This document shows, piece by piece, positions 22,529 through 40,843 of a stretch of DNA of 64,000 bases. The notes below the pieces were generated by a model. The model saw nothing but the letters and a program-made list of their open reading frames with translations, was not told the origin of the DNA and ran no database searches. The translations under genes were made by a program, and so were the position numbers. The DNA is from Nematostella vectensis (taxonomy: Eukaryota; Cnidaria; Anthozoa; Actiniaria; Edwardsiidae): NCBI RefSeq assembly GCF_932526225.1, contig NC_064035.1, positions 18,465,969 to 18,529,968 on the forward strand. The letters run 5' to 3'. Each line of letters begins with the position of its first letter. Within the stretch, counting starts at the first letter, position 1.

Positions 22529-22600
22529 CTTAAAATACAAGATGGCGCCCGATCAACGAACGGGCGATAATAACACCGAGTACCGCCTGCAAGCAGGCTA
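22529..22600. mobile_element. Half copy of the 8380-8532 MITE
   Basis: TTAAAATACAAGATGGCGCC through GAGTACCGCCTGCAAGCAGG and CTA matches one arm of the MITE at 8380-8532. It abuts the truncated right side of transposon copy 2. Confidence 0.6.
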
Positions 22601-23217
22601 GAGAAACAACCACAGAATAACTTGGTATTAAATGAATTTATTGCACTTATTGAAAAGCAGAGGATAGTCAATCTTACAGTAAATCTTTCTGACACTACCT
22701 TAACCACTACTTTTTACCACTTGGCAAACTAATAATACCTATAGCTCTTAACATGAAAGGTGCATGCTATGTACAAAGTATGCAATTTAGCATAGAAAAG
22801 ATAATGCAATAACATTTGATTGTTGTGGTTTGATCATGAATGCTGGGTATTTTAGATAACTTGTGTATGTTAAAATCAATTATTTACATGGATAGAGTTC
22901 ATATTTTCAGACGCACACAACACAATTGAACACTGACTACTAAACTTTCACATCAGTAGCCTGATGTAGGTCAAATTTGAGAGTTCAATTAGCGAATATT
23001 TGTAAAAAAATCTTTCAACTGAATAAACTAGCCATAAGATTTTGGATAATATTGAAAACAAGAATAACAACAATGTCAAGTCAACAAAGTGCACTCCCCC
23101 AGTGTGTGTAACATGTGCAATAGCAATATCAGCCATTGGATTTCTAAACCCCGTGTAAAAAGTCAGAAGAAAGGTATATTATTTTGGCTGAACACTTTTT
23201 AGGGGTCAGTTCTTTTT
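22601..23217. other. Spacer downstream of GLI, no gene seen
   Basis: AT-rich region between the transposon nest and the GLI 3' end; the small open frames show no domain. Confidence 0.4.
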
Positions 23218-23223
23218 TTTATT
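23218..23223 (-). other. Polyadenylation signal of GLI
   Basis: AATAAA on the minus strand, about 258 nt beyond the GLI stop codon. Confidence 0.45.
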
Positions 23224-23480
23224 CTTTGATGAGAAAATCAGGACTTTTTACAATGAATCTGGGATATTTCTCGCTTCATACACAACATGTCTTATTTTTT
23301 GATTAGGTGAAAATCAAAATATTTTGTCCATTTGTGAGATTGAGAACAAAGGCCAAAATATAGGGAAGTGTGTGTCACTGAGGCAAAAATATATCCATCC
23401 CCCACAAAAAATATATAATATTTTAGAACCCATTTTAGTGTTATTCTGTTAAATATGATAAATTGAAAATCAAAAAAAAA

Positions 23481-30714
<7,234 letters not shown>

Positions 30715-32261
30715 ATCGGTGATTTGTTGACGCACTAGACAAATCCCACCGCTTCACCACTTGACTAATGTCCCTCACTTTTGCCTTTCTTCTGGCTCAA
30801 GTTCAACAGCTCAAATTCCTCAGTCTACGCGGAAAAAAAGGGTTCACCACAACATTAATCCTTGAAATAAAACGACTTGCGCGACTAGAAAATTTAATCA
30901 GCACCAGGAAATAAGTGGCAATCGATAGAAATCCCGAATGAGGACCCAATGATCCGTTTAGAAAACATATCGAAGTCAAACGGTGGTTATCGCATGTTTG
31001 CATAAGAACCAGTTATAGATCATTCTCTACTTACATGTTTAGTAAAGAATGTAAAATAATTCCGATATAAAGCATACTAAATGGTATTAATACACATACT
31101 ACATCAAATAAGTCTTACTTACTTGTTTTAGCGCTGCATTCTTGGTCACAAACGTGGCATGCTCGTTAGAATCGCCAGCGTTTGAAAATATCGGTACCAA
31201 TCGCAGTAATCCCCGGAATCTCTCACACACGACTAGCGGGCTAGAATCGTAGCATAACTCGCGTTTAACACAGCACTAAACAGGCCGACTTCCCGCATAT
31301 GTTGCGCTTGGAGGAGAAATAACACGGTCTTCTGAGAAGTCTTTTGCCGCACGCTCTGCTAGAACTATTATCGTATGCGCTGGGTATCAGTTTACAGCCG
31401 AGCGGCGCAGGGGAGCTGCAAGCGCACCTCTGTCAACACCTAGAGGGTGTCTCGACTCAGGATATGACGATGATAGGGTTAACGTGCACGGCATTGGCTC
31501 AACAAGAACAAGACCTTTTCATCTGAAGCACGCTCGTGCCATCACAGTCATCGGCCTCGAAAAGACACCGAGCTCCATTGGGCATAAAACGGCGCTATCT
31601 TTTGAGTTTGTAATACCCATCGCAGTTAGAGAGCGAACGGGAGGGGGTAAGGATTAGACAGTTGAAGCGGGAATCAACAATATGTTTATTGTACGCGTCA
31701 CAAGATAAGCTTAGTGATTAGACATGACAGCCACACGAGTATCTGGGATCCATTAACTATGAACCCCAAAACACTGCTATATAAACCATAACCAACGAAC
31801 GGGAAGAGAGTAAAGATTTGTAAGTCATATCCGTACTTAAGGATCGTGACCGGGGGACCGTAATCCCGGCGCGGTTTACACATTGCTAAGTGTAGCATTT
31901 CCCAATTGTATATCGTCCTATTGGAGAGATTAGGATATCAAACCACAAGTGCGATGGGCTCTCGTGAATACTCGCTTGCAGGGAACAATCGGGTTGTTTT
32001 CTTTTCGCTGTTTTAATGTCACAGTTGAAGAGGGCTGTGTTGAAAACCGATACGATAATGATCTAATGGCATCCTATTGTTTTGAGAGAAAGTAACGCAA
32101 TTGCATTCCTGTGTGTTTCCGGCTATCTGCTATCGGAAATCTGCCGGGATGACTTGCAGCAGTTTTCAGATATTACGGCCATCGCTCGGAAATTCCCGGG
32201 CTCTTAGACCTCCTCACAGAGAAGCGAGACAAGAGGTCAGTTGCACGAAGCATAGTTGTAA
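30715..32261. other. GLI upstream region with possible leader exon
   Basis: On the minus strand a good donor (AAACAA|GTAAGT, exon edge 31123) and an acceptor (CCGCGTAG|ACTGAGG, near 30825) could define an untranslated first exon of GLI upstream of 31123. I cannot see its 5' end. Otherwise no gene is recognised to 32261. Confidence 0.3.
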
Positions 32262-32843
32262 TGCACTAGTCATTTGAAACCCCCACCCCCATGGTCCCGG
32301 GGAAGTGTGGGGTTAAGGTAGGGTTTAGAGCACTCTTGAACGAGAATCTGTCCCAAGGGGGTGGGGGAATTGACAGTTTTTTGACTCTAAGACTTATACC
32401 CACCGTGTGGGTTTGGGACAAGTGCATAGTGTCACAAATATCATGTTAGTTTCTGGCTTGAGACTCTTTTTCTTCTGTAGCAAGCAATTCCATGTATCAG
32501 CATGTGGCATGCTGCACGGCGACATGTGCAAAAACGTATATAAAAAAAATGCCAGATGAAGATGATTTATTTTTCCATCTTTTTTTTTTGTAACTGTTAT
32601 CTTCATAGTAATTGGTACAATGTACTCGCTGAAGTGTACTGGCTTTGAAAGATAAGAAAAGCTTATTTCAGATAACTTGTTGTCGGGTAGTTGCCTATAG
32701 TTTGCATCCCAAGGGGTTGGGGCATTAAACTGCTGTTTTGTCCCGAGGGGGTGGGGGCTTTTCTCGGTTTTGTACAGGGTCAAAGTCTAACCCCCCACCC
32801 TTCCCCGGGACCATGGGAGTGGGGGTTTCAATTGACTAGTGCA
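32262..32843. mobile_element. 582-bp TIR element, PIF/Harbinger-like
   Basis: Inverted ends of about 55 bp start TGCACTAGTCA and include ACCCCCAC.CCCATGGTCCC; both flanks carry TAA, a TWA-type duplication. The interior has 'CCCAAGGGGGTGGGGG' segments inverted against each other. No transposase is visible. Confidence 0.7.
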
Positions 32844-33553
32844 TAAGGGGAGTACGAATAACATAGGCTTGGGGTAGCGGGGCCATTTGAGAGCTGATGA
32901 AGGTTGGAGGGACATGATGGGTTTCCTTGACACCGGCGTAATATGGGATCTCCCTCTGCACGAGTCACGCCCAAACCTACCTTCCTCCGCAGGTGTCTCT
33001 AAACGTTTGAAACCGAAACTGAATCTAAAAACCTCGCGGGTTTCCTGTGGTCGACAAATTCCTTTTGTAAGGGGGGAGGGGACAATGCGCTCGACGCATC
33101 GCTTCAGGAATCCCGAGCCTGTGGTTCTTACTGCTGCAGTCTGTGCAAAGCGATGCGCGCGCACGGAGTAGGCTAGCTCAAATAAAAACTTTTCGAGTTC
33201 TCGGGTGTTTGCGTAATCTAGAGCAAATTAAATATATTAAGAAATTAATAGTTTTCAATCGCAGAAACTAATAACATGAAAATTATCGCGTTCTCATGCA
33301 TACACCCCCCGCTAGTCACCACTCAAAACAATTTGCACTACATCTCCCCACACACCACCATAAATTACTATCATTGCGTATATTACACTCTTTATAACGC
33401 TCACACTACTGTCTTGTTAGCCTAGATCCTACATAAACATTCACCCGCTATCTTACCTACATAAACACATTCACCCGCTATCTTTTACGTAATTGCATTG
33501 ATTCATATTACCTACCACAACCTTTCCATTTATCGTACTTGGATTAGCCTGCG
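32844..33553. other. Intergenic, no gene seen
   Basis: Two overlapping open frames on opposite strands (32887-33171) have no recognisable motif. A short direct repeat (ACATTCACCCGCTATCTTAC-like, near 33437 and 33467) is present. Confidence 0.35.
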
Positions 33554-33690
33554 AGCCGGCTCTTATCCGGGCTCGGAAATGTTTTGTTTTTAAATATTGG
33601 GAATCCTGTGAGCGCACCTCGGCCTTCACGCGAATTCCCAATATTCGGAAACAAAATACATTTCCGAATATCCCCGAATGAGAGCCGGCT
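33554..33690. mobile_element. 137-bp hairpin MITE
   Basis: The two arms are nearly complementary: AGCCGGCTCTTATCCGG at the left pairs with the AGAGCCGGCT end at the right, and TTTAAATATTGGGAAT with ATTCCCAATATTCGG. It is immediately followed by a 20-bp minisatellite. Confidence 0.65.
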
Positions 33691-33882
33691 ATACTTGCAT
33701 GGATTTTGTATACTTGCATGGATTCTTTTATACTTGCATGGATTTTGTATACTTGCATGGATTTTGTATACTTGCATGGATTTTGTATACTTGCATGGAT
33801 TTTTTTATACTTGCATGGATTTTTTTATACTTGCATGGATTTTGTATACTTGCATGTTTTTTTATACTTGCATGGAATTTGT
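33691..33882. repeat. 19-22-bp minisatellite, about 10 copies
   Basis: The unit ATACTTGCATGGATTTTGT, with variable T-runs at its end, is repeated without spacing. Open frames through it (…YTCMDF…, …QVYKIHAS…) are artefacts of the repeat. Confidence 0.85.
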
Positions 33883-34863
33883 AAACTCACGGAATCTTTA
33901 CTTACTAGCAAAGTTTTTTGCACACTCTTGTGAATTTGTATACTTGCAATTATTATTTAATAGTTGCACGGATAGTTTGGCATAACTTGATTTGCAAATT
34001 GATACTATAGTGCGAAAATGAATTTTGAAACGTTTGGCGCCTGATACCAGGGCAGTGTAACAAGCGCATTTATTCGTGATTTTTGGCCGCCTCAGGCGAA
34101 AAGGGTCCTGAGGACTATGCACCAGAAAGTATTTATATCCAAGAGAGTTCCTTTTTTTCAGGATCGAGATGTCTTTATTTCTTAAACCGGCCGAGGATAT
34201 AAAACGACCGAACAACAAAAGCACAAGCCATCTGTGCAAAAGTCGGTATGTCGTCAGCATTGCTTTTGCTATTAAATGACTTCATTTCAAGTGCTGTTTG
34301 TTTGTATTCAGAACTATTGTTTGGTGGGCTCGGGTTGCTTGTGACCTTCTGGTCCCTAGCGTGCGATATGCTCTGGTACCACAATATTTGGAAAACAATC
34401 GACAACAAAGATTAATTACTAAATGTACTTTATTTAAAAAAAACTTTTTTCGCACGTTGCTATTTCTACCTATATTCTCTTTCAGGGATCTGTAAAGATA
34501 CAAACCAATGGTTATAGTCTGTGTGAGAGGAATTCCAAGTAACCATCACTCCGGCGGGAGTTGAGAGGTATTTTACGTAAATTTACGTAAATGTCAAAAT
34601 AAAAACAATCAAAATAACAATGCGATGTTTCGCTACAGAGAAAGAAAACAATGACCTTATTCTTCACTCGTGTGAGAAGGACAGAGTTTGCTAGCAGTCA
34701 CAGGACACAGTACTTGTGCACCGATATATATATATATATCCCCCTAGACAAGGTAAGAATATGGCTACTGGGCCCGGCTGTGAATGACCCTATAACAAAA
34801 GGAGCTGGGAGGCGATACTACGTGGTTAGCGTTCTTTTCACCTGTTTCTTTGTGGTTTTTTAG
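33883..34863. other. 5' flank and leader exon of CRD-A
   Basis: No protein-coding exon is recognised. A strong donor at 34752 (GACAAG|GTAAGA) and an acceptor at 34863 (TTTTTTAG|GTGCGCC) define a short leader intron just upstream of the CRD-A start codon; the 5' end of the leader exon is not visible. An (AT)n run lies at 34724-34739. Confidence 0.45.
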
Positions 34864-34873
34864 GTGCGCCATC

Positions 34874-36684
34874 ATGAAGCGTATCGTAGTCCTAATCGCC
34901 TTGATTGCCTGGGTCAGCGCCATCCCTCGTAAGTCTCGAAATCTCGTACAAGTGACGGCGAGTCATCGCTGTTGAGGATTGTCTATTGCATTTTGTCCGG
35001 AGTATAAAAGTTCCGCTGCGAAAACTATGAATACTCGCGATCAATAAACATGTGGTCCAGTAGAAAACTAGAGAAATACAAAGGCTACCACGAAAGGGAA
35101 CAAAGGCAGCCTCTAGGTGTTGGGAGATTTTAGGGGTTGGGAGAGAATTAGTGATGGTTTAGTCAATGTCATTAGCGTAGCCATAAGATAGTTCACTTTA
35201 GTTGCAGTAATAGAGTGGTTTTTAAAATCCCGCACAACAAAATTTAATTGTTAAAGTGTAATAGTCAAGCAATAACATAAGAGAACAAAGACATTACGGT
35301 GCAGAGTGGTTTTCATTAACCCGTGAAACAAAGTGGATAGTCAAAGGGTAATAGTCAGTAAAACACAAAAGAGAACAATAGAATCAGATCACAATAAAGT
35401 GGAATACGCTAAAGTGTAGTTCACGGGTTGATGAAAAGCACTCTATTAGTACTAAATAAACTAAATAGTATTTAACGGGTTTTTGAAAACCACTCTATTA
35501 TCAGGACAATTTACGAGAATACATGCTATGCCCCCAAAATGTAATAAGTGTATGTCTCACTTGCCTTTTGATCAGATTTTTAGCTCTACGACGTTTGTAA
35601 ATGTCGTTTCTTTTGAAAAGGAATTATGGCGTCATTTGGGATGCCTTCAGGGGGACGGGTAAAAGTAAAGCATCTTTGATAAGGGTATAAGCGAGATACA
35701 ATTATTTGTTTTGAAGTAGAGCATCGCAAATGAAAATGATCGCATGTATCTGAGATATATTTCCTATTTGCAGTGAAATCGAGTAGAGGCAAGGCAAATG
35801 ACCCGCAATACGGTCCCCAATTCGGCGCCAGAGGTCAGCCTCAACAGTTCGGACAAGGTTATGGACAACAATTTGGACAGCATCAGAGACAGCCTTACGG
35901 ACAACAGCGATACGGTCAACAACAGAGACAGCCATACGGACAACAGCGATACGGTCAACAACAGAGACAGCCATACGGACAACAGCGATACGGTCAACAA
36001 CCACAGACTTACGGACATCAGCAGAGGCAGCCAGCCCAGCGCCTGGCCCAACACCTTGGCCAGCAACCACCCAGCGGTCTGCCACAAGGTCAATACGGCG
36101 CTCCACAGTACGGCAGCCAGTTCGGCCACGCACAAGGTCAATACGGCGCTCCACAGTACGGCAGCCAGTTTGGCCCTGCCTCTCCATCATTCGGATCCGT
36201 GTACGGTGCCCCCGTCCAATTCAGCGGGATGCCCTCCCAGTGCGCCCCATCCTGCATGGCCGCCTCCCCTTGCCCCTCTTCCTGTCAGCCAACCTGCTGC
36301 GGAATGAACCCCTCCCAGCTTGCACAGTCGGTGGTCCCTGCCCCACAGTACGTGCATGTCCCTCCTGCCACACCCACCCCTAAGCCTCCTCCAACTCCCA
36401 AGACCCCCAAGCCAGGTGCTGCCCCTAAGATCAAGAACGGCTGCCTCCCTCCCTGCACCACCAGCGTGATGGGAGCGTCTTACTCAAGCCCTGCTCAATT
36501 CGTCATGCCTCAGTTCCCTCCCCAGATGCCCCCGCAGATGCCCATGTCCAAGCCCTTTGTCATGCCCCAGTACCAGCCACCGCCTATGGCCCCCATGGGG
36601 TGCGCCCCTCAGTGTTCCCCTGTCTCACCCATGTTCATGGGATGCCAGTCATCCTGTCCCACCCGCTGCTGCAAACGAGGGTAA
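34874..36684 (+). CDS. CRD-A: secreted minicollagen-CRD protein without collagen domain (predicted nematocyst structural protein)
   Basis: Exon 1 (34874-34928) encodes the signal peptide MKRIVVLIALIAWVSA; exon 2 (35774-36684) joins in phase 1, giving 321 aa. After IPLKSSRGK comes a Gln/Tyr/Gly-rich region (about 27-165) with three 13-residue RYGQQQRQPYGQQ repeats and two QGQYGAPQYGSQFG repeats. An N-terminal CRD at 175-194 has C-x3-C-x5-C-x3-C-x3-CC; a Pro/Thr/Lys linker carries a lone C242/C246 pair; Met/Pro/Gln-rich sequence leads to a terminal CRD at 295-318 (C-x3-C-x9-C-x3-C-x3-CC), ending CCKRG. Both CRDs have one widened spacing. No Gly-X-Y triplets occur. By family knowledge such CRDs form intermolecular disulfides in the capsule wall; the location is inferred. 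AATAAA at 37167. Confidence 0.85.
35208..35500. mobile_element. 293-bp MITE in CRD-A intron 1
   Basis: The ends TAATAGAGTGGTTTTTAAAA and, inverted, TAATAGAGTGGTTTTCAAAA. A second inner inverted pair (AGAGTGGTTTTCATTAACCC at 35303 against its complement ending 35448) suggests a related element nested inside. Non-coding. Confidence 0.7.
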
Positions 36685-37166
36685 AGAGAGACCGGCCCAC
36701 GTTTTGTATGTAAATAAGTAGAGTAACTCTTGACAAGGGATCTGTATGAGATGAGAACAGGACAACATAGAAGCTTAGAGTTCCTCTAAAGGCGCCTTAA
36801 TTAAACGCACTCAAGCCATGAACGTTGGACAAAAAAAAAAGGCTCTCAAAGGCGAAGTACTGCTAGAATGCCCGTGTTTTAACCAAATAATCTACTAATC
36901 TACTAACATATTTAATTACTAATAGCTAATATACTAATAATCTACTACTAACAATACAAACTTATAATAACTAAGTAATAATAATAATAACATAGTAATA
37001 ACGAATGACCAGGAGTGGCTGCAGTAAGGCCCTAATGGTAGGCGTTAACTAATTTGTATGACGAAGCAGCGAACTCGGAGATATGCGATTATCGTTTGCA
37101 TTGTAAGCGGGTGAAGCTGAAATATTATACACAAATTTGTATATATTTATCATTCTATTTTCGGGG

Positions 37167-37172
37167 AATAAA
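37167..37172 (+). other. Polyadenylation signal of CRD-A
   Basis: AATAAA 483 nt after the CRD-A stop; another at 37197. Confidence 0.5.
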
Positions 37173-37227
37173 GGGTCGCGCAAAGGTGACTTGTGAAATA
37201 AAATTGACAATTTGTTGAACTGATTAC

Positions 37228-37721
37228 GATCGTGTCGGGGTTATAAAGGTTGAACGATGTCGAGGTAGCAAATGGCCTTAGGTTAGATCGTGTCGGTTAT
37301 TAGGGGTGAAAGATGTAGTGGTGGCAAATGGTCTTAGGTTAGATCGTGTCGCGGTTATTAGGGGTGAAAGATGTAGTGGTAGCAAATGGCCTTAGGTTAG
37401 ATCGTGTCGCGGTTATTAAGGGTGAAAGATGTAGAGGTAACAAATGGTCTTAGGTTAGATCGTTTCGGGGTTATAAAGGGTGATGAAAGATGTAATGGTA
37501 GCAAATGGTCTTAGGTTAGATCGTGTCGAGGTTAAAAAGGGTGAAAGATGTAGAGATAACAAATGGTCTTAGGTTAGATCGTATCGCGGTTATTAGGGGT
37601 GAACGAAGTAGAGGCAACAAATGGTTTTACTTAGATCGTGTCGTGGTTATTAGGGGTGAACGATATAGAGGCAACAAATGGTCTTAGTTAGATCCTGTCG
37701 TGGTTATTAGGAGTAGCAAAT
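37228..37721. repeat. About 60-bp tandem repeat, 8 copies
   Basis: The unit contains TTAGGTTAGATCGTGTCG, GGTTATTAGGGGTGAAAGAT and GTAGAGGTAACAAATGGTC. Copies differ by single bases and small indels. Between CRD-A and CRD-B; non-coding. Confidence 0.85.
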
Positions 37722-38468
37722 GGACCATACAAGCACGAGCAATTAGAGTTTTTGCCATTTGCGTGCATTTTGAATAAAACATAAAACATTTGGCGAGCAC
37801 CGAGCAAAAAAAATACAAGCATATATTTGGCATGCAAGGTGATAGATTGACGATCTCGGTTCGAAGTATTCTTTACAAACAGTGTCGAGGCAGTTTGACG
37901 CACTTATTTCAAAAGTCGTCAGTACAAATGCCGAATGACCGATGTTGAGTACAAGTAGCTTGTAAGGATAAGGTGATGGCTCAATTTACTACATGCTTCC
38001 GTAATCCCTTTGCCAGGGGAGTTGACGCCCTTTTCATTTATATGTTCTATTTAACAGTCCGGCCTACTGGGGGGAGGGGGGGGGGGAAGCTACCCTTGCC
38101 CCCGTGCTAGCTACGCCCTTGAGGTATGTGTGTAACATGGGCGGGGTGGGAGCAAAATGTATGGTCGAATAGAATTCCTTTTGTCGCATCGTCAACGGAT
38201 AATCCCTAAAGCGGATACTCCCTAAAGCACCCTCAACCTATGATCACTCGTGCGTTTCAATAAGAAAAAAATAATATTCCTAGCGACTGGACCAGTGGCT
38301 AGCACAGGATTCAATTTGTCAATAATTAATAGGATGAAACAAGCTGATTTTTAAAAATGTGACGTGTTTTGACATTTCGGGCAAAATGCAAGCCCCGACA
38401 CCCTCATACCATTGTGTTCCAAATCTCAAAAGGATTTGACGCTTAGGACTCAAATAATCACATCTTAC
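37722..38468. other. Intergenic, no gene seen
   Basis: Contains a G-run near 38072-38087 and no recognisable exon. Confidence 0.35.
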
Positions 38469-38732
38469 TTAAAGCCGCATTGTCACCAGTTTACTCCCGG
38501 TCGATTACGTAAGAATGATTTTTCCGATGATTTTTAACGGAAAACACGAAAAATATTTCAAAATATAAAAAGCAGTGTGTCTATTGAAAGTTTTTTTGAG
38601 GATGTGGATGTGACTGCTAATTTAGAGCGGATGGCCTGTTAAATATCTCAGATTCGAATAGATTCTTTTGTCTTATAACGGTTGAGGTTTCCGTCTGACC
38701 TCCGGAAGTAAACTGGCGACAATGCAGCTTAA
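38469..38732. mobile_element. 264-bp TIR element; relative at 50719-50905
   Basis: The left end reads TTAAAGCCGCATTGTCACCA and the inverted right end TTAAGCTGCATTGTCGCCAG, followed on both by GTTTACT. The internal GCAGTGTGTCTATTG / GAGCGGATGGCCTGT blocks recur in TMBIM's last intron. Non-coding. Confidence 0.7.
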
Positions 38733-38811
38733 CGGGAGGACTTTAAACAAAGACTGATCTGACTGAATTTAAAAATGAGTAAAAAAAAAAAAGACTGATC
38801 AAGCTGGAGCT

Positions 38812-39014
38812 TATAAATAGAGCCCGAACATTCGCATCTTGGAGTAACTAGCAATGACCTGATCAATCGTTCGCAGGCGACTGAGCATGCGTGGTTGAAG
38901 TACAGGTCACCCGCAAATTTTCCACAAGTACCTGTGATTTATATTGTGGAAAGCGCTAAAGTTTATCCTTTTTATTGACTCCTCTCTCTCCTTTACTCCC
39001 CAAACTATAACCAG
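38812..39014 (+). promoter_or_regulatory. CRD-B core promoter and leader exon
   Basis: A consensus TATA box (TATAAATA, 38812-38819) precedes a 5' untranslated exon that ends at a strong donor (ACCAG|GTAAGA, 39014). The acceptor at 39350 (GACTTAG|ATCGAC) leaves nine bases before the ATG. Transcription would start near 38845 if spacing is standard; that position is inferred. Confidence 0.55.
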
Positions 39015-39359
39015 GTAAGATTAATATAGCGTTTTGTAGCTTGATTATAGAGCCTTTTCTACTTGAAACATCCAAGCGAAAATTATCTTTAAGACGTAAC
39101 ATATGAGCAGTCAAAGACTATAAGAAGAAAATACAGTGGTACTCCGAGACTGTAATAATATATGATCTACGTAGCAAGAGACAACTCCCAAGTAGTGAGT
39201 CCTAACAAAACACGCTTCTTTTTGATAGTCTCTGTATCAGATTTCGGCCGAAAAAATTATTTGCTGTAGTTATAGGAGGGTTGTCCTATTATCAGGCGCT
39301 AAAATGGTTGCATTCTATGGCACTGAAATAATCAGTAACCCTTGACTTAGATCGACAAG

Positions 39360-40812
39360 ATGGCCCTCAGATTGGCGTGGAGTCTACTTTTGTTGTTTCT
39401 TGTCGCCGCCCAGTCTATCCCATTAAAAGGTAAGAGCTAAAGCCGCTATTTGATTCATATATAACACTATAAGACGTGAGGTGAAACGAAGAAAAACACA
39501 TAACTCTTTAGTGAGTAATTTATCTTTGATCTGTAGGGAGTGGACAATATTTATTTCCTTATTATTTCTGGTTCGCTTTAGATTTCAACACAATCTAGAG
39601 GTTTCACTTCGAGAAAATCCTAATAAGTTTGCAAAGGGCCTGCTTTGGCCTATTTTATCGAGTGGTATATCTATAAACGCCCTAGAATACACCAAAAACT
39701 GGTATTCGACTCGGTGGCATCTCTGTGTAGTCGAATACCAGTTTTTGGTGTATTGTATTTATTCTTCTGGTTCACGATCACGACATTTTGGGCTTTTTGT
39801 ATTTATAAACGCACTAGTTCATATTTAATGATGTTTTTTTCATATTCTAGACATTGAAAACGATGAGGGTCACGATGGTATGTAACTGAATTCAACCATT
39901 AATTCATGTATTAATTTATAGCTCAGATAAATGAGCGTCCATGGCAAAAGGATGACATTGCGCTTTCGCTAACACAATTACAATTTCCCGCAAAATGTAA
40001 CCTTACGGATATACAGACTTAAGAAGGCGGAGCAGGCCTGGTGATTATTTTTCTGGTTTAGTTTTTGTAAGTTAAAGCGAGTAACCGTGCAAGCTAAAGC
40101 CGGTGACCGTGAGTTTAAGGGTGTGACTGTGTGACCGTGTAAGTTAAAGCGCGTGACCGTGTAAGTTAAAGCACGTGATCGTGTAATTAAAGCGTGTGAT
40201 CGTGTAATTAAAGCGTGTGATCGTGTAATTAAAGCGTGTGACCGTGTAATTAAAGCGTGTGACCGTGTAATTAAAGCGTGTGACCGTGTAAGTGAAAGCG
40301 TGTGACCGTGAATTCCAAGCGTGTGACCGTGTAAGTGAAAGCGCGTGACCGTGTAATTAAAGCGTGTGATCGTGTAATTAAAGCGTGTGACCGTGTAATT
40401 AAAGCGTGTGACCGTGTAAGTGAAAGCGTGTGACCGTGAATTTCAAGCGTGTGACCGTGTAAGTGAAAGCGTGTGACCGTGTGATTAAAGCGTGTGATCT
40501 TGTGCGGCAGTAAATAGACCATTTGCGCGCCACAGATTCCGGTAGCAAGGACGCCGCAGGAGAGATGAAGGAATCATACGCTGAGAATGAGGATAACGAA
40601 GAGCAGGACAAGGAGAGCGATCATGCTGCTTATAACGAGGAGGCAGAAGACGAGGACGAGGACGAGCCCGACGCAAGTGAGTGAACATCGCGAATATGCT
40701 CACCACATAAGCAGAAAGACACAATATGATGGACAACACTCAATGGCGACATTATCATCAAGACATCGTGAATCATCATTCATTTCATCATCATCATATC
40801 CTTATCATCATT

Positions 40813-40843
<31 letters not shown>

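Noticed and set aside
34724-34739. (AT)n run as TATA box of CRD-A
   Set aside because: It lies only 13 bases before the leader donor, too close to fit a transcription start and exon between them.
35774-36684. CRD-A as a true minicollagen
   Set aside because: No Gly-X-Y run; glycine occurs in YGQQ-type repeats instead.
40271-40522. Repetitive open frames (…HTLSLTRSHALITRSHA…)
   Set aside because: Translation of the 21-bp tandem repeat in CRD-B intron 2.
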